Below are positions 1 through 9,109 of a stretch of DNA of 38,193 bases, piece by piece. Position numbers and translations under genes: made by a program. The notes under the pieces are model-generated. The model worked only from the letters and a program-made list of their open reading frames with translations, did not search any database and was not told the DNA's origin. Within the stretch, counting starts at the first letter, position 1. Each line of letters opens with the position of its first letter. Origin of the DNA: Spirochaetota bacterium (lineage in GTDB: Bacteria > Spirochaetota > UBA4802 > UBA5550); NCBI GenBank assembly GCA_012730035.1, contig JAAYBQ010000204.1, forward strand, positions 1-38,193, in the 5' to 3' direction.

Positions 1-2159
1 AAACCAACGACGCTTTTCTGCTGAATGTACTTTCACATCCCTCTTTTATAAAGGGCCAGTGTTCCACTGACTTCATCGAAAAGACACCTGAACTTTTTGA
101 TATTACCCCCAAGGAAGACAAGGAAGCAAAACTCCTGAGGTTCTTCGGTGAAAAAGCTGTTAACGAGTCAAGCGCAGTTCGGCGCGAATTTGACATACCG
201 CGGGTACCCGGACATGGAGATCCATTTACCATGTCCGGCACAAGGCAGCTCCTCGAATCAAAGGGGCCCAAAGCGGTTGCAGACTGGGTAAAATCACAGC
301 AGAAACTACTTATAACAGACACCACGTTCAGGGACGCGCACCAGTCATTGATGGCAACACGTCTGCGCACTTACGACATGCTTAAAATTTCCGAGGCTAC
401 AGCTGCTCTTGCAGGCGACCTCTTCTCGCTTGAAATGTGGGGCGGTGCCACATTCGATGTAGCATACAGGTTCCTTAAAGAGGACCCATGGAAAAGGCTC
501 GAGGAACTGCGCAGGCACGTACCGAACATAATGTTCCAGATGCTTCTTCGCGGCGCCAATGCAGTGGGCTACACAAACTACCCGGATAATCTTATACGTG
601 AATTTATACAGCAATCCGCACAGAGCGGCATAGACGTTTTCAGAATATTTGACTCGCTCAACTGGCTCAGGGGTATGGAGATTGCCATAGACGAGGTTCT
701 GCAGACAGGTAAAATCGTCGAAGGCTGCGTCTGTTATACCGGCGACATACTTGACGAAAGTAAGACCAAGTACGACCTTAACTATTATGTACAGACGGCT
801 AAAGAAATTGAAAAGATGGGAGCACATATACTGGGCATCAAGGACATGTCCGGGCTGCTTAAACCTTATGCCGCCCAGATGCTGATCAAGGCGCTCAAGG
901 AGTCCATATCCATCCCGATACACCTGCATACCCATGACACAAGCGGTAACGGCGTAGCCACACTTCTTCTCGCTGCCGAAGCCGGTGTTGATATCGTGGA
1001 CAGCTGCTTTAACAACATGTCAGGGCTTACAAGCCAGCCGGCGCTCAACTCCGTTGTTGCCGCGCTCCAGCACACAAAACGCGACACCGGGTTAAACATT
1101 GACGGAATCCAGGAACTCTCGGACTACTGGGACGATATCAGGCCGATATACGAACCTTTTGAATCCGGCCTCAAGTCCGGAACTGCCGATGTATACAAGT
1201 ACGAAATCCCCGGAGGCCAGTATTCAAACCTTAAGCCTCAGGTGGAAAGTTTCGGCCTTGGCCACAAGTTTAAAGAGGTCAAGGAGATGTACATGAAAGT
1301 AAACGCAATGGTCGGCGACATTGTCAAGGTTACTCCTTCGTCAAAAATGGTCGGTGACCTTGCAATCTTCATGGTTAAAAACGACCTGACCCCCGAAAAC
1401 ATAGTGGAAAAAGGTAAAGACCTTGCGTTCCCCGACTCGGTTGTATCATACTTCGAAGGGATGATGGGACAGCCTGTGGGCGGTTTTCCCGACGGCCTCC
1501 AGAAAATTGTGCTCAAGGGAAAGGAACCCATAACGTGCAGACCCGGCGAGCTTCTCCCGCCCGTCGATTTTGAAGCCATAGGGAAACAGATAGCACAGAA
1601 GCACGGCATAACACCAGATATGCGCGACATACTCAGTTATTCGCTCTACCCGAAGGTAATTGACGACTACATCGTCTTTAAAAAGCACTACGGTGACCTG
1701 AGCAGGATGGAGAGCCCGCTATTCTTTTACGGCCTTAAACGGGGTGTTCCCGCAGAGGTCGAAGTCGAAGAGGGTAAGATCTTCATAATACAGCTTGTAA
1801 GCATGGGCAAAGTGGACTCAGAGGGTTACAGGCAGGTTGTGTTTGAAGTTGACGGCAACAGGCGCGCCATGAACATCCTTGACAAAACATACAGGTCCGA
1901 AAAGGCTGTATCTGCCACGGCCATGGCCGATCCTGCCAATCCTGATGAAATCGGAGCGAGCATACCAGGCACGGTTTCAAAAATACTTGTTAAAGAGGGC
2001 GACATTTTTACCGCAGACAAAAGTCTCATAGTCATTGAAGCGATGAAGATGGAGACCAGCATCAAGCCGCAGGGAAATGGCAAAGTAAAAGAAATTCTCG
2101 TTAAAGAAGGCCAGGCCGTTAAAGCAGGTGAGCTTCTGATGAGACTTGACCTGGAATAA
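1..2159 (+). CDS. pyc: Pyruvate carboxylase, C-terminal two thirds (5' truncated by window edge)
   Basis: Biotin-dependent carboxylation of pyruvate to oxaloacetate, an anaplerotic cytoplasmic reaction. The frame is open from base 3 to the stop at 2157-2159, so about 718 residues are present of a usual 1150. The first 75 codons read as the end of the biotin carboxylase domain (FLLNVLSHP...TPELF). The carboxyltransferase domain follows: TTFRDAHQS metal-site motif, LFSLEMWGG, LLRGANAVGY, GIKDMSGLLKP with the lysine normally carbamylated, and the HLHTHD metal-binding histidines. The C-terminal biotinyl carrier domain carries EAMKME, with the biotinylated lysine codon at 2046-2048. The ATG at 231 is internal, because the upstream codons match the family. 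The FLLNVLSHP segment separates pyruvate carboxylase from stand-alone oxaloacetate decarboxylase alpha subunits. Confidence 0.93.
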   Translation, partial: TNDAFLLNVLSHPSFIKGQCSTDFIEKTPELFDITPKEDKEAKLLRFFGEKAVNESSAVRREFDIPRVPGHGDPFTMSGTRQLLESKGPKAVADWVKSQQKLLITDTTFRDAHQSLMATRLRTYDMLKISEATAALAGDLFSLEMWGGATFDVAYRFLKEDPWKRLEELRRHVPNIMFQMLLRGANAVGYTNYPDNLIREFIQQSAQSGIDVFRIFDSLNWLRGMEIAIDEVLQTGKIVEGCVCYTGDILDESKTKYDLNYYVQTAKEIEKMGAHILGIKDMSGLLKPYAAQMLIKALKESISIPIHLHTHDTSGNGVATLLLAAEAGVDIVDSCFNNMSGLTSQPALNSVVAALQHTKRDTGLNIDGIQELSDYWDDIRPIYEPFESGLKSGTADVYKYEIPGGQYSNLKPQVESFGLGHKFKEVKEMYMKVNAMVGDIVKVTPSSKMVGDLAIFMVKNDLTPENIVEKGKDLAFPDSVVSYFEGMMGQPVGGFPDGLQKIVLKGKEPITCRPGELLPPVDFEAIGKQIAQKHGITPDMRDILSYSLYPKVIDDYIVFKKHYGDLSRMESPLFFYGLKRGVPAEVEVEEGKIFIIQLVSMGKVDSEGYRQVVFEVDGNRRAMNILDKTYRSEKAVSATAMADPANPDEIGASIPGTVSKILVKEGDIFTADKSLIVIEAMKMETSIKPQGNGKVKEILVKEGQAVKAGELLMRLDLE

Positions 2160-2210
2160 AATTGTATTTACCCGGGCGTCCCCTTCGCTCATCTTTTAAA
2201 TCATGAATGC

Positions 2211-2235
2211 GGGCAGGCTCAGGCCTGCCCTTTCT
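2211..2235 (+). terminator. Stem-loop terminator after pyc
   Basis: A perfect 8-bp stem (GGGCAGGC / GCCTGCCC, 2211-2218 and 2223-2230) with a TCAG tetraloop is followed by TTTCTGT. It lies 52 bases past the pyc stop. The T tract is short, so termination strength is uncertain. Confidence 0.6.
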
Positions 2236-2263
2236 GTGCACCGCTTAATCACATAGAAATAAA

Positions 2264-2413
2264 TTATTGCCGTACCACCGCGAAGGTCGGGCTCTCGGCT
2301 ACAATAAAACGACCAGGCTTATGTGTGCGGAATTTCCATCCCGCTCCTGTAACTGTAATAGCAATAACCTGCAGATCATCCAGTCTTGACGCAACGCGCA
2401 GTGCAATTTTCAT
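2264..2413 (-). CDS. Possible 49-residue small protein
   Basis: This is an open frame from ATG at 2413 to TAA at 2264-2266, beginning MKIALRVASRLDD and ending SPTFAVVRQ. It sits in the otherwise empty stretch 2160-2483, downstream of the flagellin-like gene on the same strand. The amino-acid pattern is protein-like, with alternating hydrophobic residues and a GAGWKF segment. There is no convincing ribosome binding site, and the frame is closed only 8 codons upstream. It could be a real small gene, the remnant of a longer one, or chance. I recognise no family. Confidence 0.22.
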   Translation of the reverse strand: MKIALRVASRLDDLQVIAITVTGAGWKFRTHKPGRFIVAESPTFAVVRQ

Positions 2414-2452
2414 CTGCTCGGGAAAAAGTAAGGGTCACAGGGTCGTTTTATT
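2303..2452. repeat. 12-bp perfect inverted repeat spaced 126 bases apart
   Basis: AATAAAACGACC at 2303-2314 is exactly complementary to GGTCGTTTTATT at 2441-2452. The arms lie in the interval between pyc and the flagellin-like gene, with the possible small frame between them. Function unknown. Confidence 0.5.
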
Positions 2453-2483
2453 CCGCCTCCATCCCTGACGCGACTGCTGCCAA

Positions 2484-3287
2484 TTATCTGCCCCGCATCA
2501 GAACGCCATACCTGGTTTTAACAAGCACCCCCTGCCTTGAGAGTTCCATGATACCCTCTGCCATGTCAAGGTCTGTGATCCTGGCTGAAGCAGCCTGAAG
2601 GTTAAGGTAGTAATAACTCCTCCCCTCTATCCTTAAAGTGAGCACGTTAGCCCTTACACCCTGCATTACTCTCTTAAAGGTGAGCGCTCGCAACGCAACG
2701 TCGCAGAGGCCGACCGCACCTCCAGGGTCACGCACAACATTGATTTTGTCTAATCCAAGTTTTTCAGTAGTAAGGTCTGGAATTACCGGCAATGTGTTAA
2801 ACTGGCTGAACCTTGCATTCATGTTTATCTGGGCAAGCATCTGGTCAACCTCTACCTGTATAAGCTCCCGGTCTTCAGGCCCAAGTATTCCACCGGTTGC
2901 CCTGAGCGCCAGTTCCCTGATGCGCTTTATTATATCCTGGTCTGATGCTATTGAAGATTCGATAAAATTGTAAAGGTTGCGCATGTCCGCGTCGTTCATA
3001 GATTCACGTTTAATCTGTTCAAGCATTGAGTCCATTTTTTCGGCAACTGCAAGCCCGGCGGGATCATCGCCTGCAGAATTTATTCTTTTTGCAGATGCGA
3101 GCCTGTTTATTACAGTATTGAATTCTCGTTCTCCAATACGTGCGCGGTTTACAATGAATGAGTCAGTTCCCCTGTTATAAATAAAGAAATCGGCCCCGTC
3201 GGGCACAAAGAGAGACCCACTGTTACCTGCATTAAGGTACACAGATGCAGAAAACAGAAAAATAAAAAAAATGATAAATCTTTTCAT
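2484..3287 (-). CDS. Secreted flagellin-domain protein
   Basis: A 267-residue protein with a Sec signal peptide (KR start, then a hydrophobic run to about residue 20, likely cleaved near LNAG). The segment at about 55-160 resembles the flagellin N-terminal D0/D1 helix, with LASAKRINSAGDDPAGLAVAEKM being a near-canonical match. The segment at about 195-260 resembles the flagellin C-terminal helix (NLQAASARITDLDMAEGIMELSRQ). The variable D2/D3 region is missing. Spirochaete FlaB flagellins are exported by the type III apparatus and have no signal peptide, while FlaA has one but is unrelated to flagellin. This protein therefore mixes features of both. No flagellar genes are adjacent. The start ATG has no clear Shine-Dalgarno. 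It follows the DUF3332 gene by 54 bases on the same strand. Its role in filament, sheath or periplasm is inference. Confidence 0.8.
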   Translation of the reverse strand: MKRFIIFFIFLFSASVYLNAGNSGSLFVPDGADFFIYNRGTDSFIVNRARIGEREFNTVINRLASAKRINSAGDDPAGLAVAEKMDSMLEQIKRESMNDADMRNLYNFIESSIASDQDIIKRIRELALRATGGILGPEDRELIQVEVDQMLAQINMNARFSQFNTLPVIPDLTTEKLGLDKINVVRDPGGAVGLCDVALRALTFKRVMQGVRANVLTLRIEGRSYYYLNLQAASARITDLDMAEGIMELSRQGVLVKTRYGVLMRGR

Positions 3288-3305
3288 AATTTTTATCGAA
3301 GCCTT

Positions 3306-3328
3306 CCGCGCTGCACCGGGCAGCGCGG
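3306..3328 (-). other. Stem-loop between two minus-strand genes
   Basis: A perfect 9-bp GC-rich stem (CCGCGCTGC at 3306-3314, GCAGCGCGG at 3320-3328) with a 5-base loop. It sits between the stop of the DUF3332 gene and the start of the flagellin-like gene. No T tract follows on either strand, so it may be an mRNA stability or processing element, or a weak attenuator. Confidence 0.45.
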
Positions 3329-3341
3329 ATAAAGGATAAAT

Positions 3342-3896
3342 CTACCTTGTAATACCAAGTTCTGCGTAGATTTCATCGGGAGTTGCATCTGCCTTTACTG
3401 TTACAAATTCACCCGATGGTTTAAAAATGTTCACCTGCTGAGACTGGTCCATAAACTGAGCAACCTTTCGAAGTTCATTACCCTTGCCTGCAAGCCATGT
3501 GTTTGTTTCCGGATTAAACACCAGGTCTGCTGATTCGCCCTGCTCCGGTCCTGCAACCTGTACTATGTGGAAACGGTTCTGTGTTGCTTCAATCTTATAG
3601 ATCTTGCCGTCTTTATTTACATACTGCACCTCTATGTCTCCGGGCTGCATGGCAAGCGGATTCGATCCTGTCCAGAACTCAAGGGAATTAAATATAAGCG
3701 CATCAACAAGAATAGCAACTCCGTAAACCGGGATTATATTCATAACAAGAAATACAATCTCCTGGATGAATTTATTCCCAAGACCCCTGTTGAAATTGAG
3801 CACCTTGCCAGTCAGTTTGAATGTTCCGATACATCCCTGGAGAGAGGCGAGTCCAAGCGCAAGTGAAAGCGCAACTGCAATACTTTTTTTCTTCAT
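3342..3896 (-). CDS. DUF3332 family lipoprotein
   Basis: A 184-residue protein starting at ATG 3896, chosen because AAAGGAGAT lies 6-8 bases upstream; the longer in-frame start at 3992 has no such support. The N-terminus is a lipoprotein signal (MKKKSIAVA..., lipobox SLQGC at about residue 22), so it should be an envelope lipoprotein. The sequence TFKLTGKVLNFNRGLGNKF followed by a hydrophobic segment (VYGVAILVDALIFNSLEFWTG) is the pattern I know as DUF3332, a family of unknown function. The C-terminal half has beta-strand character (IYKIEATQNRFHIVQV). It is transcribed away from sulP. Confidence 0.75.
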   Translation of the reverse strand: MKKKSIAVALSLALGLASLQGCIGTFKLTGKVLNFNRGLGNKFIQEIVFLVMNIIPVYGVAILVDALIFNSLEFWTGSNPLAMQPGDIEVQYVNKDGKIYKIEATQNRFHIVQVAGPEQGESADLVFNPETNTWLAGKGNELRKVAQFMDQSQQVNIFKPSGEFVTVKADATPDEIYAELGITR

Positions 3897-4050
3897 GTGA
3901 ATCTCCTTTAAAATTATTTTTTTACTGCGCGGGCTTAAACATAAATTAAATACCATCAAAAGTACTTTGCAATTTTTTTTTAAAAAATACACAGGTTTTG
4001 TGAGTTAATGCAGGCTTAAAGTAAAATATTTTTTATTAAAAGGAATTTCA

Positions 4051-4077
4051 TTGACACGGGTACAAACGGTTTATTAT
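4051..4077 (+). promoter_or_regulatory. Predicted promoter of sulP
   Basis: TTGACA (4051-4056) and TATTAT (4072-4077) are separated by only 15 bases, followed 22 bases later by the sulP ribosome binding site. The spacer is shorter than the usual 17. The boxes match the sigma-70 consensus well, but the assignment is inference. Confidence 0.5.
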
Positions 4078-4111
4078 GGAGCCGATTTTATTTCCCCATG
4101 GAGGTGTGTAA

Positions 4112-5800
4112 TTGTTTAAACCCAAGTTTTTCTCTCTGTACAGTACCTATACGCGTGAACAGGTAACCAGAGATATTATTTCCGGTATCGTAGTGGCAAT
4201 AATAGCCCTTCCGCTTTCAATAGCATTGGCCATTGCCTCGGGTGCAACCCCCGAAAAAGGCCTGCATACAGCGATAATCGCAGGTTTCCTTATCTCATTT
4301 CTCGGCGGCAGCCGCGTACAGATAGGTGGTCCCACGGGCGCATTTGTAATAATCGTCTTTAACATAATACTTAAGCATGGTTATGACGGCATGCTGATTG
4401 CCACGATTATGGCAGGTTTCTTTCTTATTATTTTCGGCCTTCTCAGGTTCGGAACATTCATCAGACTTATTCCATATCCCATTACAACCGGTTTTACGAG
4501 CGGAATTGCAGTGGTAATTTTTACCACCCAGGTTAAGGATTTCCTGGGACTTAACATTGATAAATTACCAGCCGGTTTTTACTCAATGTGGAAAATATTT
4601 ATAACCAATATAAACAGCATAAATCCCTGGGCTACGGGCATTGCTGCAATTTCACTGTTAATAATTCTTTTCTGGCCAAGGATTACCACAAAATTGCCGG
4701 GATCACTGGTTGCAATAATTGCCGCATCACTGGCAGTGTATTTTTTCCAGATACCTGTTGAAACAATAGGTATAAAATTCGGAAGCATTTCATCATCGCT
4801 GCCGGTCCCTTCGCTTCCCGTAATATCACTTGAAAAGATTGAACACCTTATTACTCCGGCACTTACCATCGCTCTCCTTGCGGGAATCGAATCTCTGCTC
4901 TCTGCAGTTGTTGCCGATGGCATGATAAGCGGTTCGCACAGGCCTAATGCCGAGCTTATCGCGCAGGGTTTTGCAAACATAGCATCGGGATATTTCGGGG
5001 GACTGCCCGCAACAGGAGCAATTGCACGTACCGCCGCAAACGTAAATAACGGCGGCAGGACACCAATCGCGGGAATGACACATGCAATAGTGCTTCTCGT
5101 AATGCTTGTGGCATTAATGCCCCTTGCAAAATTTATACCGATGTGCGCACTTGCAGCTGTACTTGTATTCGTTGCATACAACATGAGCGAATGGCACAGC
5201 TTTAAGGCTCTGCTTAAAGCGCCAAAGAGCGACATGACCGTATTACTTGTTACATTCTTCCTCACAGTATTTATTGACCTGGTTATAGCTATCGAAATAG
5301 GTATGGTTTTTGCAGCCCTCCTGTTTATGAAAAGGATGGCAGATGTTACCTCCGGAGCCTTTAAATTTACCCATGACAGAATAGCAGACGATGACACCGA
5401 ACTAAGGTACTACCTGGAAAGAGAGCAGACCAACCTGCCCAAAGGGATAGGCATTTACGAAATAAACGGCCCCTTCTTTTTCGGAATAGCTGACCGGTTC
5501 CTTGAAAACGCGCTGCAGTACCGCAGGCTTGTACCTGTACTTATCATCAGGATGAGAAATGTTCCTGCAATGGATGCGACTGGCCTGCACGCGCTGACAC
5601 GACTGTTCAATAAATGCGTTGAGGTCGGAACAAGGATGGTGCTTTCTGGAGTAAATGAACAACCCCGGAAGGTTATGACAAAATCCGGATTTGTAGACCT
5701 TATAGGCGCTGAGAATGTATGCCCCCATTTTGACCTAGCGGTAAAAAGGGCAACAGAGATCAGAATGAAGGATTTTGAACTGGAGGCATTAAAAGCGTAA
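4112..5800 (+). CDS. SulP family anion transporter with STAS domain
   Basis: A 562-residue inner-membrane transporter of the SLC26/SulP family, which moves sulfate, bicarbonate or dicarboxylates. The start is TTG at 4112, with GGAGG 7 bases upstream; no ATG fits the frame nearby. The membrane domain (about residues 20-400) shows the family motif region (ALAIASGATPEKGLHTAI, GGSRVQIGGPTGAF) and GGLPATGAIARTAANVNNGGRTP near residue 295. A STAS domain covers about 445-555 (GIGIYEINGPFFFGIADRF, MDATGLHAL). The substrate cannot be told from sequence. It stands alone, with its own predicted promoter and a terminator shared with uvrA. Confidence 0.9.
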   Translation: MFKPKFFSLYSTYTREQVTRDIISGIVVAIIALPLSIALAIASGATPEKGLHTAIIAGFLISFLGGSRVQIGGPTGAFVIIVFNIILKHGYDGMLIATIMAGFFLIIFGLLRFGTFIRLIPYPITTGFTSGIAVVIFTTQVKDFLGLNIDKLPAGFYSMWKIFITNINSINPWATGIAAISLLIILFWPRITTKLPGSLVAIIAASLAVYFFQIPVETIGIKFGSISSSLPVPSLPVISLEKIEHLITPALTIALLAGIESLLSAVVADGMISGSHRPNAELIAQGFANIASGYFGGLPATGAIARTAANVNNGGRTPIAGMTHAIVLLVMLVALMPLAKFIPMCALAAVLVFVAYNMSEWHSFKALLKAPKSDMTVLLVTFFLTVFIDLVIAIEIGMVFAALLFMKRMADVTSGAFKFTHDRIADDDTELRYYLEREQTNLPKGIGIYEINGPFFFGIADRFLENALQYRRLVPVLIIRMRNVPAMDATGLHALTRLFNKCVEVGTRMVLSGVNEQPRKVMTKSGFVDLIGAENVCPHFDLAVKRATEIRMKDFELEALKA

Positions 5801-5805
5801 CAGTT

Positions 5806-5882
5806 AAAAAGGGGGCTTCTTGAACTAATAAATCTCACGTGAATGCGTTGAAATGCTTTAAGCTTCGGGAGCCCTTTTTTTA
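5806..5882. terminator. Bidirectional terminator between sulP and uvrA
   Basis: AAAAAGGGGGCT (5806-5817) can pair imperfectly with AGCCCTTTTTTT (5870-5881), leaving a long loop. The A tract on one side and T tract on the other suit convergent genes, and both stops lie within a few bases. Confidence 0.55.
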
Positions 5883-5883
5883 T

Positions 5884-8694
5884 TTACCTGAGCATTTTGG
5901 ACAGAAACTGCCCGGTATAAGAAGTCTTAACCCGGCAGATCTGTTCAGGTGTTCCCGCAGCAATAAGAGTTCCACCGGCGTCGCCACCGTCAGGCCCAAG
6001 ATCAATTACATAATCAGCGGTTTTGATTACGTCAAGATTATGCTCAATAACTATAACACTGTTCCCCTTTTCAACCAGTGAATTGAGCACCTCTATCAGT
6101 TTCTTTATATCGTCAAAATGTAGACCGGTTGTAGGTTCATCCAGTATGTAAAGAGTCCTGCCCGTTCCCCTTTTCGAAAGTTCGGTCGCCAGCTTTATAC
6201 GCTGTGCCTCGCCGCCCGAAAATGTAGTAGCAGGCTGGCCTAATTTTATGTACCCAAGACCGACCCTGGCCAGTGTTTCAAGCTTATTATAGACTGAAGG
6301 GATGCTTTCAAAAAAAGGTATAGCTTCGTCCACTGTCATATCAAGTACTTCAAATATGTTTTTACCTTTGAATCTGACCTCAAGTGTTTCATGGTTATAT
6401 CTTTTACCCTTGCACACATCGCAGGTTACATATATATCAGGAAGGAAATGCATCTCGATTTTTTTTACACCATCCCCTTCGCAAGTCTCGCACCGACCAC
6501 CCGAAATATTGAATGAAAAACGCCCGGACTTATATCCCTTCAGCTTTGATTCTGGCAGTTTCGCAAAGAGTTCCCTTACCGGTGTAAATAGCCCGGTATA
6601 GGTGGCAGGATTGGACCTTGGAGTACGGCCTATGGGAGACTGGTCAATATCAATAACCTTGTCTATGTGCTCAACTCCAAGTATCTTTTCAAAATGTCCC
6701 GGCCGCTCCTTTGACTTCATAACAAGGGCAGAGAGTGCACGATAAAGTATTTCAATTACAAGTGAAGATTTGCCTGAACCCGAAACTCCGGTCACCGCAG
6801 TAAACAGCCCCAGGGGAAAATCAACGGTAATGTTTTTAAGGTTATTTTCCCGTGCGCCCTGTATTGTTAAAAATTTTTCAGGCCTGCGTCTTTCAGATGG
6901 AACAGGTATTTTTTTAAGGCCACAAAGGTACTGGCCCGTAGTCGAAGAGGGATGTTTCATTATCTCTTCAGGTGTTCCCGCAGCAACAACGTATCCGCCG
7001 TGAACTCCGGCACCGGGCCCAAGGTCAACAACATAATCGGCCTGCATAATCGTGTCCTCATCATGTTCAACAACGATAACCGTGTTACCTATGTCACGCA
7101 GGTGCTTCAACGTCATAAGAAGCCTGTTATTGTCTCGCTGGTGCAGGCCAATACTCGGTTCATCAAGCACGTACAGTACCCCGGTAAGGCTTGATCCCAT
7201 CTGCGTGGCCAGCCTTATTCTCTGTGACTCTCCGCCCGAAAGGGTGCCTGCAGCGCGGTCAAGGGTCAGGTATTCAATACCGACGTCATTAAGAAATTTC
7301 AGCCGTGCGCGTATTTCTTTCAAAACCTGCTCGGCGATCTTCTGCTGTGTCGGTTCAAGTTGTATGTTCTTAAAAAAATTCCAGCATTCAGATATCGACA
7401 TAGATGATACCTCGTGTATACCTCTTTCGGCAACACGAACAGCAAGGCTTTCAGGCCTCAGCCTTAATCCACCGCATGATGAACATGAATCGTTCTTCAT
7501 GTATTTCTCCATCCAGATGCGCATATCTTCGGAACCGGTCTCCCTGTACCGGCGCTCAAGGTTCGGGAGCACACCTTCAAAGGACCTTGAGAATTTAAAC
7601 TCGGAATCCTTCCTTTTAATGTTAAAGTTGACCTTTTCACCGGCTGTACCATGAAGAATAACATAGCGCACATGGTCGGGCAGGTCCTTCCATGGAGTGT
7701 CCGGTTTAAAGTTAAGACTTTTTGCCAGCGCCTGAACTGTTTCAAGGTACCAGTAGCTTGTGCTCTTGCCCCAGACTTCGAGCACACCATCATTAAGTGA
7801 AAGGTTCGGGTCGCTGACTATTCTGTCAGGATCAAACTGCATTACAAATCCAAGTCCGTCACATTCGCTGCATGCACCGTACGGCGTATTGAATGAGAAC
7901 ATCCTGGGTGAAAGTTCGGGTATAGATATGCCGCAGTCAGGGCATGAAAGCTCAGAGGAGTATATCTGCTCGTAATCATCCGTATTTATAAGCACCAGAC
8001 CCGAAGCGATGTCCATTGCAGTTTCGATAGAATCAGCAAGCCTGGGCCTTACCCCGTCCTTAAGAACTATCCTGTCCACGACTATCTCTATGGAATGTTT
8101 TTTTGTCTTCTCCAGGACTATGCTGTCATCAACGCTGACAAATTGACCGTCAACACGCAGGCGCACAAATCCTTTTTTGCGGGCCAGTTCAATACTCTCG
8201 ACGTGCTCACCCTTTTTGCCCCTCACAAGTGGTGCCATAACCTGAAGCTTTGATCCTTTTTTCATGGTCATAACAGATTCAACAACCTGGTCTATTGACT
8301 GGGAAGAGATCTTTTTGCCGCACCTGTGACAGTAGGGTGCGCCTATCCGCGCCCAGAGCAGCCTGAAATAATCATAAATTTCTGTTACCGTACCAACCGT
8401 GGAACGGGGATTACGATGCGTGGTTTTCTGTTCAATGGATATAGCCGGTGAAAGGCCATCAATAAAGTCAACATCAGGTTTTTCCATGAGCCCCAGAAAC
8501 TGTCGGGCATAAGCGGAGAGCGATTCGACGTATCTTCTCTGTCCTTCGGCATATATGGTATCAAAAGCAAGCGAGGACTTCCCTGATCCGGAAAGTCCCG
8601 TTATTACTACAAGCTGGTCACGGGGAATCTCAAGGGATATGTTTTTAAGATTGTGCTCCCTTGCCCCCTTGATAATTATTTTCCGGTCTTTCAT
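5884..8694 (-). CDS. uvrA: Excinuclease ABC subunit A
   Basis: DNA damage recognition ATPase of nucleotide excision repair, acting with UvrB and UvrC. It has 936 residues, a normal bacterial length. Two ABC modules are present: Walker A GLSGSGKS at 33-40 and GVSGSGKSS in the second half; signatures [14 protein letters not shown] and [15 protein letters not shown]; Walker [14 protein letters not shown] and [13 protein letters not shown]. Zinc-binding cysteines appear as CHRCGKK (122-125), CPDCG...[17 protein letters not shown] and CETCEGDG...CDVCKGKR. The DNA-binding insertion lies between. The ATG at 8694 overlaps the stop of the upstream zinc-ribbon gene as ATGA, so translation is probably coupled. 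Confidence 0.98.
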   Translation of the reverse strand: MKDRKIIIKGAREHNLKNISLEIPRDQLVVITGLSGSGKSSLAFDTIYAEGQRRYVESLSAYARQFLGLMEKPDVDFIDGLSPAISIEQKTTHRNPRSTVGTVTEIYDYFRLLWARIGAPYCHRCGKKISSQSIDQVVESVMTMKKGSKLQVMAPLVRGKKGEHVESIELARKKGFVRLRVDGQFVSVDDSIVLEKTKKHSIEIVVDRIVLKDGVRPRLADSIETAMDIASGLVLINTDDYEQIYSSELSCPDCGISIPELSPRMFSFNTPYGACSECDGLGFVMQFDPDRIVSDPNLSLNDGVLEVWGKSTSYWYLETVQALAKSLNFKPDTPWKDLPDHVRYVILHGTAGEKVNFNIKRKDSEFKFSRSFEGVLPNLERRYRETGSEDMRIWMEKYMKNDSCSSCGGLRLRPESLAVRVAERGIHEVSSMSISECWNFFKNIQLEPTQQKIAEQVLKEIRARLKFLNDVGIEYLTLDRAAGTLSGGESQRIRLATQMGSSLTGVLYVLDEPSIGLHQRDNNRLLMTLKHLRDIGNTVIVVEHDEDTIMQADYVVDLGPGAGVHGGYVVAAGTPEEIMKHPSSTTGQYLCGLKKIPVPSERRRPEKFLTIQGARENNLKNITVDFPLGLFTAVTGVSGSGKSSLVIEILYRALSALVMKSKERPGHFEKILGVEHIDKVIDIDQSPIGRTPRSNPATYTGLFTPVRELFAKLPESKLKGYKSGRFSFNISGGRCETCEGDGVKKIEMHFLPDIYVTCDVCKGKRYNHETLEVRFKGKNIFEVLDMTVDEAIPFFESIPSVYNKLETLARVGLGYIKLGQPATTFSGGEAQRIKLATELSKRGTGRTLYILDEPTTGLHFDDIKKLIEVLNSLVEKGNSVIVIEHNLDVIKTADYVIDLGPDGGDAGGTLIAAGTPEQICRVKTSYTGQFLSKMLR

Positions 8695-8987
8695 ATCAGG
8701 GTTACATTAACTGATCCGCACATAGGGCAGACTATATCCCTGTCATAATCCTCCTCTTCTATCTCCCTGCGCTTTTTAATAATTATATCATCCCACCTGT
8801 AATCGCAGTCTTCACACGCGTAGCTTATATGTATTTTTCTCTCACCGTTTTCATCGCTGAATTCATCATCATCGTCCTCAAACACATCTTCTGAATCAGT
8901 AAGTTCCTCTTCGTTATAGTTCTCTTCATAGTAGTCATCTTCATAGACTTCGTCGTCGTAATCTCTTTCTTTATAATCGTCGCCCAT
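8691..8987 (-). CDS. Small acidic zinc-ribbon protein, upstream partner of uvrA
   Basis: A 98-residue protein from ATG 8987, chosen because AGGAAAGG lies 7 bases upstream; the longer in-frame ORF adds an unsupported N-terminus. Residues 1-55 are almost all D, E, Y and N (very low complexity, strongly acidic). The C-terminal part is a likely zinc ribbon, CEDCDYRW ... CPMCGS, with two CxxC knuckles about 25 residues apart and a lysine/arginine patch between them. The stop TGA overlaps the uvrA start (ATGA), so the two are co-translated. I recognise no named family. A role in repair or nucleic-acid handling is inferred only from the linkage. Confidence 0.72.
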   Translation of the reverse strand: MGDDYKERDYDDEVYEDDYYEENYNEEELTDSEDVFEDDDDEFSDENGERKIHISYACEDCDYRWDDIIIKKRREIEEEDYDRDIVCPMCGSVNVTLI

Positions 8988-9024
8988 AGTGTAACCTTTC
9001 CTGCTGTTTTTGTAGACAAATTGA

Positions 9025-9036
9025 CTGTGCACACAG
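9025..9036. promoter_or_regulatory. Dyad CTGT-N4-ACAG upstream of the uvrA operon
   Basis: CTGTGCACACAG lies 38 bases upstream of the acidic zinc-ribbon start. It has 4-base arms around 4 bases. LexA operators vary in form among phyla, and uvrA is a common SOS gene, so this is a candidate operator. It does not match the E. coli spacing of 8, so the call is speculative. Confidence 0.25.
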
Positions 9037-9065
9037 CAAATTAACCGGCCGCATTGCACATTCAC

Positions 9066-9096
9066 ATACCAGAAAAAACGGGGAGATATTTGTCAA
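9066..9096 (-). promoter_or_regulatory. Weak predicted promoter for the uvrA operon
   Basis: On the minus strand, TTGACA (9096-9091) is followed after 19 bases by TGGTAT (9071-9066). The -35 box is perfect, but the -10 and spacing are poor. It lies about 80 bases ahead of the acidic zinc-ribbon start. Confidence 0.3.
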
Positions 9097-9109
9097 AATA
9101 TTTTATGGC

